Shown piece by piece: positions 7,835-16,569 of a stretch of DNA of 64,000 nucleotides. The stretch's first letter is position 1; every line of letters starts with the position of its first letter. Source of the stretch: SHLQ01 sp964451305 (lineage in GTDB: Bacteria; Actinomycetota; Acidimicrobiia; Acidimicrobiales; SHLQ01); assembly GCA_964451305.1 (NCBI GenBank), contig CAYVHV010000017.1, positions 6,337 through 70,336 of the forward strand. Direction: 5' to 3'. A program made the translations under genes and the position numbers. The notes beneath the pieces were generated by a model. That model was not told the origin of the DNA, ran no database searches, and was given only the letters and a program-made list of their open reading frames with translations.

Positions 7835-9433
7835 ATGGCACGCGTACTGATCACTGAAAAGCTCGCCGAACGAGGTCTCGACCTCCTACGAAATGCGGGA
7901 CACGACGTCGACGTTCAGCTGGATCTCTCCCCTGAGCAGCTCCTCGAGGCAATCAAGGGGGCGCACGGAATCATCATCCGTTCGGCAACGAAGGTAACGA
8001 AGGAAGTTATCGAAGCTGCCGATGAACTCATGATCGTCGGACGAGCCGGCGTCGGTCTCGACAACGTCGACACCGAAGCGGCGACCAACGGTGGTGTCAT
8101 GGTCGCGAACGCACCGACGTCGAACGCGGTGTCGGCCGCCGAACACACCATGGCGATGCTCCTCGCATCGGCCCGCAATGTGCCCCAAGCCCACTCTGCA
8201 CTCGTCGATGGCCGCTGGGAGCGCTCACAGTGGGGCGGCGTCGAGCTGCTCGACAAGACGCTCGGTATCATTGGTCTCGGCAACATCGGTGGTCTCGTTG
8301 CCCAACGCGCCAAGGCATTCGGGATGCGCCTCGTCGGCCACGACCCGTTCGTCTCCCCAGAACGAGCAACCGAACTCGGCGTCGAATTGATGGAACTCGA
8401 CGAGCTCATCGCCGAAAGCGACTTTCTCACCCTGCACATTGCCCGCACGCCCGAGACGGTCAACATGATCAACGCCGACCGGCTCAAGCTCGCAAAACCC
8501 AACCTTCGGGTCATCAACGTCGCCCGCGGCGGAATCATCAACGAAGCAGATCTTGCCGACGCAATCACGAACGGCACCGTCGCCGGTGCCGCCATCGACG
8601 TCTTCGATGTTGAACCAAAGACAGACTCACCCCTCTTCGGTGTTCCCGGCGTCGTTGTAACACCGCACCTCGGAGCGAGCACCTCAGAGGCCCAAGACCG
8701 AGCCGGCGAAGTCACCGCCGAGCAGGTTCGTCTCGCGCTCGAAGGCCACTTCGTGCCATTCGCAGTCAACATTGCAGCGAAGGCAATGAACGACCAGGTC
8801 CAACCATTCCTCCCATTGGCAGAACAGCTCGGCGCCCAGTTCGCCCGACTCGTCGACGGCAACCCCCAGGCTGTCGATGTCGTATTTGCCGGAGCGATCG
8901 GCGGCCTCGACTGTCGAATGCTCGAACTCGCCGTGATCAAAGGACTCGTCGGCGAGCTCTCGAATAACCCGGTGAGCTTCGTCAATGCCGAATCGGTCGC
9001 TGCGGACAATGGCGTCACGGTAACCGCCCGCTGCACGACGAAGACCCCATCGAACCTCGTCAATGGCATCAAGCTCGAGGGCGACGGACACTCGCTCGCA
9101 GGAACCGTCAACCTTCCCTCCGGTGAGTCCCGAATCGTTGCCGTCGATGGCATCACGATCGACTTGCCCGCATCGGACAACCTGCTCCTCGTCCTCAACG
9201 ACGATACGCCGGGCATGATTGGCCAGGTCGGCACGATCTTTGGCGAAGCCAAGATCAACATCGACGATATGCACCTCGGGAAGGCCAATCGTGAAGGCGG
9301 CGTCGAACAAGGCATGGCGCTCCTCGCGATCTCCACGTCGGTTCAGATCCCTGAAATTGTTGTCGCCAAGATCAGCGAGCTGCCATCGATCCATTCGGTC
9401 AAGGCAATCGGCTCGCCACTCGGCAACCAATAG
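7835..9433 (+). CDS. serA: D-3-phosphoglycerate dehydrogenase (long form)
   Basis: Oxidises 3-phosphoglycerate with NAD, the first committed step of serine synthesis. The 532 residues match the long actinobacterial type: catalytic and Rossmann domains (GLGNIGGLVAQRAKAFG near residue 150; NVARGGIINEADL; DVFDVEP; VTPHLGAST with the catalytic His), then the allosteric substrate-binding insert, then a C-terminal ACT domain (LLLVLNDDTPGMIGQVG) for serine feedback. It lies 59 bp after serB. Confidence 0.97.
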   Translation: MARVLITEKLAERGLDLLRNAGHDVDVQLDLSPEQLLEAIKGAHGIIIRSATKVTKEVIEAADELMIVGRAGVGLDNVDTEAATNGGVMVANAPTSNAVSAAEHTMAMLLASARNVPQAHSALVDGRWERSQWGGVELLDKTLGIIGLGNIGGLVAQRAKAFGMRLVGHDPFVSPERATELGVELMELDELIAESDFLTLHIARTPETVNMINADRLKLAKPNLRVINVARGGIINEADLADAITNGTVAGAAIDVFDVEPKTDSPLFGVPGVVVTPHLGASTSEAQDRAGEVTAEQVRLALEGHFVPFAVNIAAKAMNDQVQPFLPLAEQLGAQFARLVDGNPQAVDVVFAGAIGGLDCRMLELAVIKGLVGELSNNPVSFVNAESVAADNGVTVTARCTTKTPSNLVNGIKLEGDGHSLAGTVNLPSGESRIVAVDGITIDLPASDNLLLVLNDDTPGMIGQVGTIFGEAKINIDDMHLGKANREGGVEQGMALLAISTSVQIPEIVVAKISELPSIHSVKAIGSPLGNQ

Positions 9434-9447
9434 CTGCCGCTGCTCCC

Positions 9448-10092
9448 CTAGGTCGAGCGGAGCTCGTGCGGGCTCATCACGACGACGGGGATCGAGATGT
9501 CGAACGCACGCGTATCGAGCGTCGTAATCTTGCGACCGGGCTGCGCTGCGTCACGTGGTTCCGAAAGGTTCTCGGCGAGCACGTGGCTCGTCGTCTGAAG
9601 GTTGCTGCTGACCAACGCAAGGCCCCAAATCCCCGTTGGTGCGGACTCGTCGATCTCGACGGGTCCCACGATCTCGATGATCACGCGACCAGCCCACAAG
9701 AAGCTCTGACGTCGTTCGCCGAGTGGGGTCATGATTTGGCTTGAACGGCGCTCGTTCATTCCGGCACTGGCAAAGGATGCGACGGTGGAATCAACGTCGC
9801 CCGTCTCCACCACGACATGGTCGATCGCAAAGACCGCATTGACGTGTTCGGTCACCGTCGCCGGCGCAAGTCCGCTCAGCGGGCTGGACGCAGCTGTGAC
9901 GGTCGTAATGCCGGCGACGTCGTCGGTTACTCCAGCGAGAGACCAGCCGAGGACTCCTCGTGGACCGTCCGAACCCGCCAGCTCGACGATGACCTTTCCA
10001 AAGCGAAGCTCATCACCGTGGACCGTAAAGCCAGCGGACTTCCATGAATTAGGGTCATCTCCGATGACGATTCGTTCGAGCGCGTGGGCCAT
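9448..10092 (-). CDS. VOC superfamily (glyoxalase-like) protein
   Basis: A 214-residue protein with a vicinal oxygen chelate fold. The second half begins AIDHVVVETGDVDSTVASF, a typical betaalphabeta opening, and contains FLWAGRVIIEIVGP; the first half looks like a diverged module. Most family members bind a divalent metal through His and Glu; His at IDHVV and Glu at IIEIVG are present here. The reaction cannot be assigned. It is convergent with serA. Confidence 0.75.
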   Translation of the reverse strand: MAHALERIVIGDDPNSWKSAGFTVHGDELRFGKVIVELAGSDGPRGVLGWSLAGVTDDVAGITTVTAASSPLSGLAPATVTEHVNAVFAIDHVVVETGDVDSTVASFASAGMNERRSSQIMTPLGERRQSFLWAGRVIIEIVGPVEIDESAPTGIWGLALVSSNLQTTSHVLAENLSEPRDAAQPGRKITTLDTRAFDISIPVVVMSPHELRST

Positions 10093-10100
10093 TTGTTGAG

Positions 10101-10106
10101 AGCATA
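10101..10106 (-). promoter_or_regulatory. Possible -10 box of the VOC gene
   Basis: TATGCT on the minus strand lies 8 nt before the ATG at 10092, slightly longer than the common 6-nt spacing in this window. Confidence 0.35.
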
Positions 10107-10119
10107 GCCACCGGCGACT

Positions 10120-11583
10120 TCACGAGAGCTGCATCACACCGTCAGAAATTCGCGAGTACAACAGACTCTTCTGATCGGCAGCGAAGTTCTGATAGTTGCG
10201 CCACGGATCGCGGTCGAGCTGGCTCGGAAGCTCCGGCAATTTTCGTTGGAGGTACCCGGCGGAGAAGTCGTCGATCCAGTCGAGCCGAGGCGCAGTACGA
10301 TCCTCCGGGCGGAGCAGCGGAACACACGTCCTCGCGCCGACTTCGCTCATCTCGTTAAGGAGACGACAGACATAACGGCTAACCATGTCGGCCCGCAGCG
10401 TCCACGACGCGTTCACGTATCCAAAGGTCGAGAACAGGTTCGGCACGCCGCTATATCCAACTCCCCGATAGGTCACCGTTTCAGAGAAATCGACGCGTTC
10501 ACCATCGACGAACACGTCGATCTGTCCAACGAGGGTCAACGCGAGCCCGGTCGCCGTTACCAGGACATCGGCAGGGACGAGTTCGCCGTTGTTGAGTTGC
10601 ACTCCGGTTGCGGTGACCTTGTCGATCTCGGCGGTAACAACCGACGCCGAACCCGACGAGATCGCGTCGAAGAAGTCGCCGTTGGGCACCAGGCAAAGGC
10701 GTTGATCCCACGGCTCGTACTCGGGGGTGAAGTGCGCTTCGGTAACTTCGGCTCCAAGCTCGTGGCGAACCCGTCGGAGCAGTTCGCGCTTGAGCAGTTC
10801 CGGACGCCGTCGGCTCACTCGGTAGATGAGTTGATCTCGAGCGATGTTGCGAGCTCGGGTCATCGCATACGCAACACGTTCGGGCAGCACGGATCGCAAA
10901 CGAAGTGCGAAGGCATCGGTGTCGGGAGAGCTCACGACATATGTCGGCGACCGCTGCAGCATCGTGACGTGCTCTGCACTCTCAGCTAAAGCCGGCACCA
11001 ACGTGACCGCAGTTGCACCAGAGCCGATGACGGTGACCGCAGCTCCGGAGACGTCGAGGTCTGCGGGCCAATGCTGCGGGTGGACGACGCGTCCTTCGAA
11101 GTCATCGATTCCGTCGAATTCAGGAGTATGTCCCGCCTCGTAGCTGTAGTAGCCAGCACAAACGAACAACACGTTGCATCGAAGACTCTCCTCGCCCGAT
11201 GGTGTTTGCACCGACAACGTCCACATCTGATCAGCCGACGACCAGTCCGCACTGGTCACTCGCTTTTCGTAGCGAATGTGTTTTCGAAGGTCGAACGCAT
11301 CGACCGTCTCGTTGAGATACTCGAGGATCGCATCACCTCTCGCGATCGATTCGTCGTGGATCCACGGCGCGAACCGAAAGCCTAGGGTGTGCATATCGCT
11401 GTCGGAGCGCACACCCGGATACCGGAAGAGATCCCACGTGCCGCCGAGGTTTGCGCGCTGCTCGAGCATCGCGAACGTGCGGTCCGGGGCATTCTTCGAG
11501 AGATGATATGCGGCGCTGATGCCGGAGATTCCTGCACCGATGATCGCAACGTCGACGTCAGGAGAGGCGGCTGTGGGTTCCAC
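10120..11583 (-). CDS. Flavin-containing Baeyer-Villiger monooxygenase, EthA-like
   Basis: A 487-residue FAD/NADPH monooxygenase that inserts oxygen next to a ketone. FAD motif GAGISGISAAYHL is at residues 17-28, the Baeyer-Villiger fingerprint FEGRVVHPQHWP at 162-173 (all fixed residues present), and the NADPH motif VIGSGATAV at 185-193. GGTWDLFRYPGVRSDSDM and NASWTLRADMVSRYVCRLLN closely resemble mycobacterial EthA. It starts with GTG at 11583, supported by TAGTCT 6 nt upstream. The physiological ketone is unknown. Confidence 0.93.
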   Translation of the reverse strand: MEPTAASPDVDVAIIGAGISGISAAYHLSKNAPDRTFAMLEQRANLGGTWDLFRYPGVRSDSDMHTLGFRFAPWIHDESIARGDAILEYLNETVDAFDLRKHIRYEKRVTSADWSSADQMWTLSVQTPSGEESLRCNVLFVCAGYYSYEAGHTPEFDGIDDFEGRVVHPQHWPADLDVSGAAVTVIGSGATAVTLVPALAESAEHVTMLQRSPTYVVSSPDTDAFALRLRSVLPERVAYAMTRARNIARDQLIYRVSRRRPELLKRELLRRVRHELGAEVTEAHFTPEYEPWDQRLCLVPNGDFFDAISSGSASVVTAEIDKVTATGVQLNNGELVPADVLVTATGLALTLVGQIDVFVDGERVDFSETVTYRGVGYSGVPNLFSTFGYVNASWTLRADMVSRYVCRLLNEMSEVGARTCVPLLRPEDRTAPRLDWIDDFSAGYLQRKLPELPSQLDRDPWRNYQNFAADQKSLLYSRISDGVMQLS

Positions 11584-11589
11584 GCTCGA

Positions 11590-11595
11590 AGACTA
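11590..11595 (-). promoter_or_regulatory. Leaderless -10 box of the EthA-like gene
   Basis: TAGTCT on the minus strand ends 6 nt before the GTG start at 11583, which supports the choice of that start. Confidence 0.55.
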
Positions 11596-11610
11596 GAGGG
11601 GTGGCGTGAC

Positions 11611-13005
11611 CTACGGCAGGTCGTGTGGAAGCGAACCTCGAGCGGCCCGAAGATAGGCATATGGAGTTTCGGCTCGGAAGTTTGAGACGCGAGACGTGTA
11701 CACATCAGCGTACCGTTCGACCTGACGAGCAAAGAGACTCTTGTCGTTGCCCGCTCGCATCAGCGGCCCCCACACCGGGTTGCCAAGCTCCCCCGCAGCT
11801 CGGGCGAGCGGAGCGATCCGGTCGTCGAGTCTCGATGCCCGCGACGTGATCTTGTTGTACGCAGCCTGCACATCCTCGCCGCCGCCCGCAGCCCGTTGCA
11901 GACGAAGCTGCGCCTGCTTGCGATCGACGATGACCTTCTCGGCCATGAGTGACTCGAGCGTTGCTTGATCCGTTGCGAAATCGGCAGCATCGGCAATCTC
12001 GGATTCGAGACCCCGAGCAATCAACGCGGTCCTCCAGCGAAGCACGTCTTTCGAGACATGGACGTCACCGAAGAGATGGTCACCCACGTACAACGGATCA
12101 TCGGCTTCGTTGCCGAACCATTCCTCTACAAGGCGGGCGTTGCCGCCGAAATAGACGTGCCCGGATTCGAGTGGCCCATCGTGAGGTAACAAGAGCGACT
12201 CGTCCTCGTCGACCACTCGATAGATCGGGTGCGACTCGAGAAAGAACCCTGGCTTGCTCGCCGAGACGATGACCAAATCGAACAGACTCCGCCAGGTGTC
12301 GGTTCCTTCGATGAAACGATCGAAACAGTACGGCATCATCTCTCGGGTGAAGGCCCAATCCGAGTTCGTGATAAGGACCAGCTTCTTGCCAGCGAGGCGT
12401 TGGTCTTGCAGCGTTGCGGCCATGTCGGGATCGAGATCGACAAACCGCTCCTTGTCGCTCACGATCTGTGCTTTGAGCGCTCCCCCGTTGTGCGCAACAG
12501 CGAGCGCATCATCTACGGCGTCGTAGATGTCTCGGTAGCTTTTGGACCCGTCGAGCTCGCCACGATCGTGAAGTTCAATAAGTTGGGAGAACAGGCTTGC
12601 CCGGCTGAGCTCGAAGAGCGTGTTCATGAAGCGGAATCTCGGCGACGAGAGTTCGACGATGGTCGACGAGTACGCCGCCCGTTGTTGATCGAAGCTCAGA
12701 ACCGATTTGCCGTGTTGAGCTCGAACAACCCGCCCGAATCGTGTTGCTTTGATGACGTTGCCGAGTTCGAGGTCGAAGACCAGCCCGACGGTAAATTCGG
12801 CCGGGTCAAAGGTGAAGTCCCCGACGGGAAGTCCACTGTTGGCAAGCGCGTGTTGAGCGTGGTTGAAAACTGCGCCTTCCCACTCCGCTGAGTGGTAGTG
12901 GATCAGCGTGTAGTCCATGTCGTATCCAACGACCGGCACGCTGCGGAGGTTCAGAGTCCTGTTTGCAAAGACGCCACGGACAGCGTCGGAGCGCGTTTGC
13001 CCCAC
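11611..13005 (-). CDS. HAD-IG family 5'-nucleotidase
   Basis: A 464-residue HAD hydrolase of the cytosolic purine 5'-nucleotidase type, which dephosphorylates nucleoside monophosphates. The nucleophile motif is GYDMDYTLIHYH (Asp29, general acid/base Asp31). LVLITNSDWAFT provides motif II and YVGDHLFGDV the acidic motif IV. The long C-terminal part (QAQLRLQRAAGGGEDVQ...) is helical, as in the family. Its start is 5 bp after the stop of the GyrB-like gene, so both are one transcript read leftward. Substrate preference is not readable from sequence. Confidence 0.88.
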   Translation of the reverse strand: MGQTRSDAVRGVFANRTLNLRSVPVVGYDMDYTLIHYHSAEWEGAVFNHAQHALANSGLPVGDFTFDPAEFTVGLVFDLELGNVIKATRFGRVVRAQHGKSVLSFDQQRAAYSSTIVELSSPRFRFMNTLFELSRASLFSQLIELHDRGELDGSKSYRDIYDAVDDALAVAHNGGALKAQIVSDKERFVDLDPDMAATLQDQRLAGKKLVLITNSDWAFTREMMPYCFDRFIEGTDTWRSLFDLVIVSASKPGFFLESHPIYRVVDEDESLLLPHDGPLESGHVYFGGNARLVEEWFGNEADDPLYVGDHLFGDVHVSKDVLRWRTALIARGLESEIADAADFATDQATLESLMAEKVIVDRKQAQLRLQRAAGGGEDVQAAYNKITSRASRLDDRIAPLARAAGELGNPVWGPLMRAGNDKSLFARQVERYADVYTSRVSNFRAETPYAYLRAARGSLPHDLP

Positions 13006-13010
13006 TCGGT

Positions 13011-13589
13011 TCAGCTCTCCCGGAACGTGATTTCGGTCGAATCGAGCTTCAAACCAATCGCGCGAATCTCCTTATCGAGTGAAACGAAATCGAAATCGTC
13101 GCTTCCCGCGTAACGCTTGTCGAGTTCAAAGCGGAATCGGTTGCCCGGAGAGGTTCGGTTGACTTGTTTGAAGGGTGCCGACGGTTCACCGAACGAGTAC
13201 TTCTGTGCCCACGCAACACCATCGATCATGGTGGCAAGCGATGCAGCCGATGAGATCGCGTTCACCTCGGCGATGCTCGTCGAACACAACAGTTCTGCGT
13301 ACTGCGGGTGTGGTTTGTGCTCGCCACAGCCTCCGAGGAGCGACATGATCTCTTGGGCCATCGGCTCTCGTCCGGGGAGTGCGTCGAGGGAGATACCGGG
13401 GCCATCGTCGGTGATGATGAACTCGTTGCCACTGGCAACGACGTCAATCGTGGTGACCTCTCCCTGGTGGGCGCCGGTCAATGAAACACACAACGCGGCG
13501 CGTACGCATTGGTTGCGGATGTTGCCGTTCGTATCGAAGTGCACGCCAATTCGTGAACGTACTGTCTGGAGGTCTTTCGCCTGTACCAC
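13011..13589 (-). CDS. Stand-alone GyrB/ParE-like GHKL domain, catalytically degenerate
   Basis: A 192-residue protein that aligns by eye with the N-terminal ATPase region of GyrB/ParE. DDGPGISLD (61-69) matches the DNGRGIPVD box. AEVNAIS (107-113) matches SVVNALS after the lid. WAQKYSFGEP...GNRFRFELD (127-157) matches the GyrB strand pattern ending GTxxxFxPD. The final FDFVSLDKEIRAIGLKLDSTEI matches the RLRELAFLN region. The glycine-rich lid (GGLHGVG) is replaced by ELLCSTS (99-105), and the catalytic Glu region is not evident. No transducer, Toprim or DNA-cleavage domain follows. GTG start with AGAGG upstream. First gene of an operon with the HAD nucleotidase. Confidence 0.7.
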   Translation of the reverse strand: MVQAKDLQTVRSRIGVHFDTNGNIRNQCVRAALCVSLTGAHQGEVTTIDVVASGNEFIITDDGPGISLDALPGREPMAQEIMSLLGGCGEHKPHPQYAELLCSTSIAEVNAISSAASLATMIDGVAWAQKYSFGEPSAPFKQVNRTSPGNRFRFELDKRYAGSDDFDFVSLDKEIRAIGLKLDSTEITFRES

Positions 13590-13815
13590 TAGCGCCTCTT
13601 ATCCATTCTTCTTCACATCAAGAGTATTTCGTTACGGATTTCCCGTCCTCGGGGTTCTGTCGACAGTTTGGGTAGCGGAGATGAGGGTTTCACGAAAAAC
13701 TTGGCGAATCGCTTCGATCGGCCGCTCGGCATGACGGAACCCTTACTGTGTGTGCGTTTGGGTTCACGTTGGGTGAAACAAATTCTTCTACCCGACTAGC
13801 ATGTAACGTTCCGTA

Positions 13816-13825
13816 ACATTAATGT
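13816..13825. promoter_or_regulatory. AT-rich upstream region with perfect palindrome
   Basis: The region before 13836 is more AT-rich than its surroundings. It holds GTAAC repeated at 13802-13806 (as TGTAAC context) and 13813-13817, and the perfect 10-bp palindrome ACATTAATGT (13816-13825), 11 nt before the start. It may be an operator or an upstream promoter element. Confidence 0.35.
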
Positions 13826-13835
13826 CATATTCGTT

Positions 13836-15848
13836 ATGTTTGGATCACACTCCGCGGTCACGCCCGCACGCCCAACCACGCACACCGCCCTCGGTGCCGC
13901 CTACCGCAGGTTGCCTCGACGGCCACTGCCACTTCTCGCCTTCACGCTCGCTCTCGCAGCCCTCCTCGCCGCGACGGCGCTGGTCACGCGGCCAGCGCCA
14001 GCAGCGGCGGCGCGCGCGAGCCAAGTACTCGTTCGCGCTCACGGCATCAGCGGGGCCGAACAACTCGCCCTAACCATCAACGGAGAGGAAGTCTCGCGGT
14101 GGACGGTCTCTCGCACCCCCGATGACTACATCTTTACGACGAACACACCCATCGAAGTCGAGACCGTCGAGGTCTCCTTCCTCAACGACTTGGGAACGAC
14201 GAGAGACCTCGTCGTGGATTACGTCGATGTCGGCGGAATCGTCCTCGAGTCCGATGCCGCATCGACGGTTTCCACGGGCACCTTCCTTCGCGGCGAGGGT
14301 TGTCGAGAGCGCGCCTCGGTTTCCGAGACGCTCCACTGCCGCGGTTCCTTTATCTACGAGGTACCGCAGACCATCGCTGACGATGTTCCAGACACGACGA
14401 CTACCGCGGCCGAGACTGCGGAGGCAGCGGAGACTGAGCAACAAGAGCAAACTCCGACTCCAATCGTCATCACTCCCGATCCCACCTCGACCCCAGCGTC
14501 GACCCAGATCGACGCTCGGGTTTTTGGCAGCACGGGCAGTGAGCGCATAGAGCTTCGAATAAACGGCGAAACGGTGCTTGCCACCACCATCGATCGCGGT
14601 TGGCAGATGGTGCAACACACGATGGCAACGGCGACCACGATCACCGACGCAGAACTGCATTTCGTCAACGATGACGGCCCCCGTGATGTCCGAGTCGACT
14701 ATCTCGACGTCGACGGTGCGCACTTCGAGTCAGAAGATCCAAGCACTAGAGCCGCTGGTCTCTGGATATCGGGTCGTTGCACGGCAGGGGCATCGAACTC
14801 GGAATGGCTCCGATGCAACGGGTCGTTTCGCTACGACGTCAACAACACCGCCGCGGTCATTGCCACCCCGGACGTCGAGACACAGAACCAACCAACGCCG
14901 GCGACCGGAGCCGTCACCACCACGCCGGTCGACGATGCTCCAGCCGATACCGCCGCCCCAACAACGGCCGCCCCAACAGAAGCGCCTCCCGTGACCACCG
15001 CACCCGAGCCAGAACCCGCCCCCGAACCAACTCGGTCGGTCGGATCGCCGTCGAACGGCGCTCGGTACAGCATTGCCGAAGTCATCGACGGAACGATCGG
15101 CGCTGGCGATGGCTCGAACCCCAACGAAGAATCGCCAATGGGCCGCCACGACGCACCGCTCGCCTTGAACCAAGGCTGGAACTGGGCACAGGGCCCAACC
15201 CGCAACTCGGTATGGGGCCAGCTCGGTACCGGAAACTCGCGCTTTGCCGAATTCCGTTGCGCCGTCATCCCCGAACTCGGCCACACCCCGTCGGTACCGT
15301 TCCGAATCAACGTTCGCGAAGCCGCCTACTACCAGTACGTCAACGGCGACTGGCAGAAAGGATTCGATGTTGATCTCACCGGCGGCAACCACGGTGGATA
15401 CCTGGGAACCGCTGGAGGTTCGAATAACAATCCGTTTACCTCAGGCTCGCACGGGCTGATCGAGTGGCGCCGAGAAGCCGACGGCAGTTTCTCCGCACCG
15501 TGGAACCCATCAGCGCTCATGATGCACTTCTGGGCTGCCCAGCGCCAGGCTCCAGCACCGGGCCAAACCGCGGAGTTCCTCACCAGCGAAGTTCGCCTCC
15601 AGCAACCAGATGGCCAAACCGTCGACCTTTCACAAGTCCGAGTCCTGTTCCAATGCGGCATCGACTACTACAGCACGACGGGCGGACAAGGAACCCAGGT
15701 CCCTGGACCGGGTATTGCGAAGTACCACCGCGCGACCGAAGAGTGGAACCCTGGTCTGTGGGTCACGCTGCCCCGGAACGCTCCCGCAAACTCCGTTGCA
15801 GACTTTTCGAGCTGGCTGACCAACAACACGCCACCGAACGTCGGTTAG
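13836..15848 (+). CDS. Secreted protein with two CBM60-like modules and an unknown C-terminal domain
   Basis: A 670-residue exported protein. An N-terminal signal anchor (LPLLAFTLALAALLAATALV, about 32-52) leads into two related modules of about 110 residues, at about 60-175 and 220-335. Both carry a GxxGxExxxLxINGE pattern, a FLND/FVNDxG strand, VDYxDVxG and a paired-Cys GxCxxxxSxxxxLxCxGSFxYxV ending. This resembles the calcium-dependent xylan-binding CBM60 fold. Thr/Pro/Glu-rich linkers separate them. The last 270 residues (from SVGSPSNGARYSI) contain several Trp and paired Cys but no catalytic motif I recognise. A polysaccharide-binding role is inferred; an enzyme in the C-terminal domain is possible. 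Confidence 0.75.
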   Translation: MFGSHSAVTPARPTTHTALGAAYRRLPRRPLPLLAFTLALAALLAATALVTRPAPAAAARASQVLVRAHGISGAEQLALTINGEEVSRWTVSRTPDDYIFTTNTPIEVETVEVSFLNDLGTTRDLVVDYVDVGGIVLESDAASTVSTGTFLRGEGCRERASVSETLHCRGSFIYEVPQTIADDVPDTTTTAAETAEAAETEQQEQTPTPIVITPDPTSTPASTQIDARVFGSTGSERIELRINGETVLATTIDRGWQMVQHTMATATTITDAELHFVNDDGPRDVRVDYLDVDGAHFESEDPSTRAAGLWISGRCTAGASNSEWLRCNGSFRYDVNNTAAVIATPDVETQNQPTPATGAVTTTPVDDAPADTAAPTTAAPTEAPPVTTAPEPEPAPEPTRSVGSPSNGARYSIAEVIDGTIGAGDGSNPNEESPMGRHDAPLALNQGWNWAQGPTRNSVWGQLGTGNSRFAEFRCAVIPELGHTPSVPFRINVREAAYYQYVNGDWQKGFDVDLTGGNHGGYLGTAGGSNNNPFTSGSHGLIEWRREADGSFSAPWNPSALMMHFWAAQRQAPAPGQTAEFLTSEVRLQQPDGQTVDLSQVRVLFQCGIDYYSTTGGQGTQVPGPGIAKYHRATEEWNPGLWVTLPRNAPANSVADFSSWLTNNTPPNVG

Positions 15849-15856
15849 CGGTTCCG

Positions 15857-16330
15857 CTACGCCTCGGGGTTTCCTGAGAGGATTCCCTGCAGGACAAGTG
15901 TTCCAAAGATCGCGAATATCAACGCCCCGATGACGATCACGATTCGTTGGAACCGTGGCCGCCCCGAGCGGAGCGCTGGAAGATTGATCATGACGGCGGC
16001 GACACCCATGACTGCGCCAGCAATACCGAAGAGCAACGGAAGGACCATCGGGGCGATCCCCAATGCCAATTCAGCACCTGGGATTGTCGGGGTTGGCTCG
16101 TAGACCTCGTCATCGATGATCACCACCGGAAGGTCGAATCCCCCCGATCGTGCTTTGAGGGTCGCCGCGATTTCATCACCATCGTCGTCGTAGACCAGAC
16201 GCTCCAAAGCGCTATCACCACGATCCGCTTGTTCGGTGCCTTGCATCAACTTTGGAAGGCCGATCAACGGCGCCTTGAGCCACAACGGGTCGTCGTCAAA
16301 CCCTGGAACATCCAACGGGTAGTCAGCCAC
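15857..16330 (-). CDS. Small membrane protein, unknown
   Basis: A 157-residue protein with a soluble, acidic N-terminal half (residues 1-85) and two hydrophobic stretches: a long one, GIAPMVLPLLFGIAGAVMG onward, and IVIVIGALIFAIFGTLVL near the C-terminus. It starts with GTG at 16330, with GAGGAG about 9 nt upstream. No family recognised. It is convergent with the CBM60-like gene. Confidence 0.65.
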   Translation of the reverse strand: MADYPLDVPGFDDDPLWLKAPLIGLPKLMQGTEQADRGDSALERLVYDDDGDEIAATLKARSGGFDLPVVIIDDEVYEPTPTIPGAELALGIAPMVLPLLFGIAGAVMGVAAVMINLPALRSGRPRFQRIVIVIGALIFAIFGTLVLQGILSGNPEA

Positions 16331-16530
16331 GGGTCATCTCCTCGCAGCGTTCATAGCGGGGTTATTCATCCATCGGAGTGTAGACAACCGCCCGGTCGAC
16401 GCAAGCCTGCACACATCGAGTTCCATGGTCCAAAAGACCAAATCAGGTCGAATTTTGCTTAATTAAGTTTTCGCAGCGCCGATTCGTAAAGGACGGGGAA
16501 TTGAAACGTCGATCTCCCGAGCATGCGACG

Positions 16531-16544
16531 GGCGAGTGCTCGCC
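16531..16544. repeat. Dyad GGCGAG-TG-CTCGCC before gene 16570
   Basis: A 6-bp perfect dyad with a 2-bp centre lies 26-39 nt before the ATG at 16570. The centre is too short for an RNA hairpin loop, so a DNA-binding site is more likely than a terminator. The rest of 16331-16569 shows nothing clear. Confidence 0.3.
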
Positions 16545-16569
16545 GCAGTAACGCGATGAGAGTGCAAAC

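Noticed and set aside
7915..9336. A 473-residue minus-strand frame opposite serA
   Set aside because: serA is certain from motifs through its whole length; the antisense frame is Ser/Ala-rich noise.
16450..16569. Possible riboswitch before gene 16570
   Set aside because: I compared the region with glycine, c-di-GMP and c-di-AMP consensus cores and found no match beyond one short dyad.
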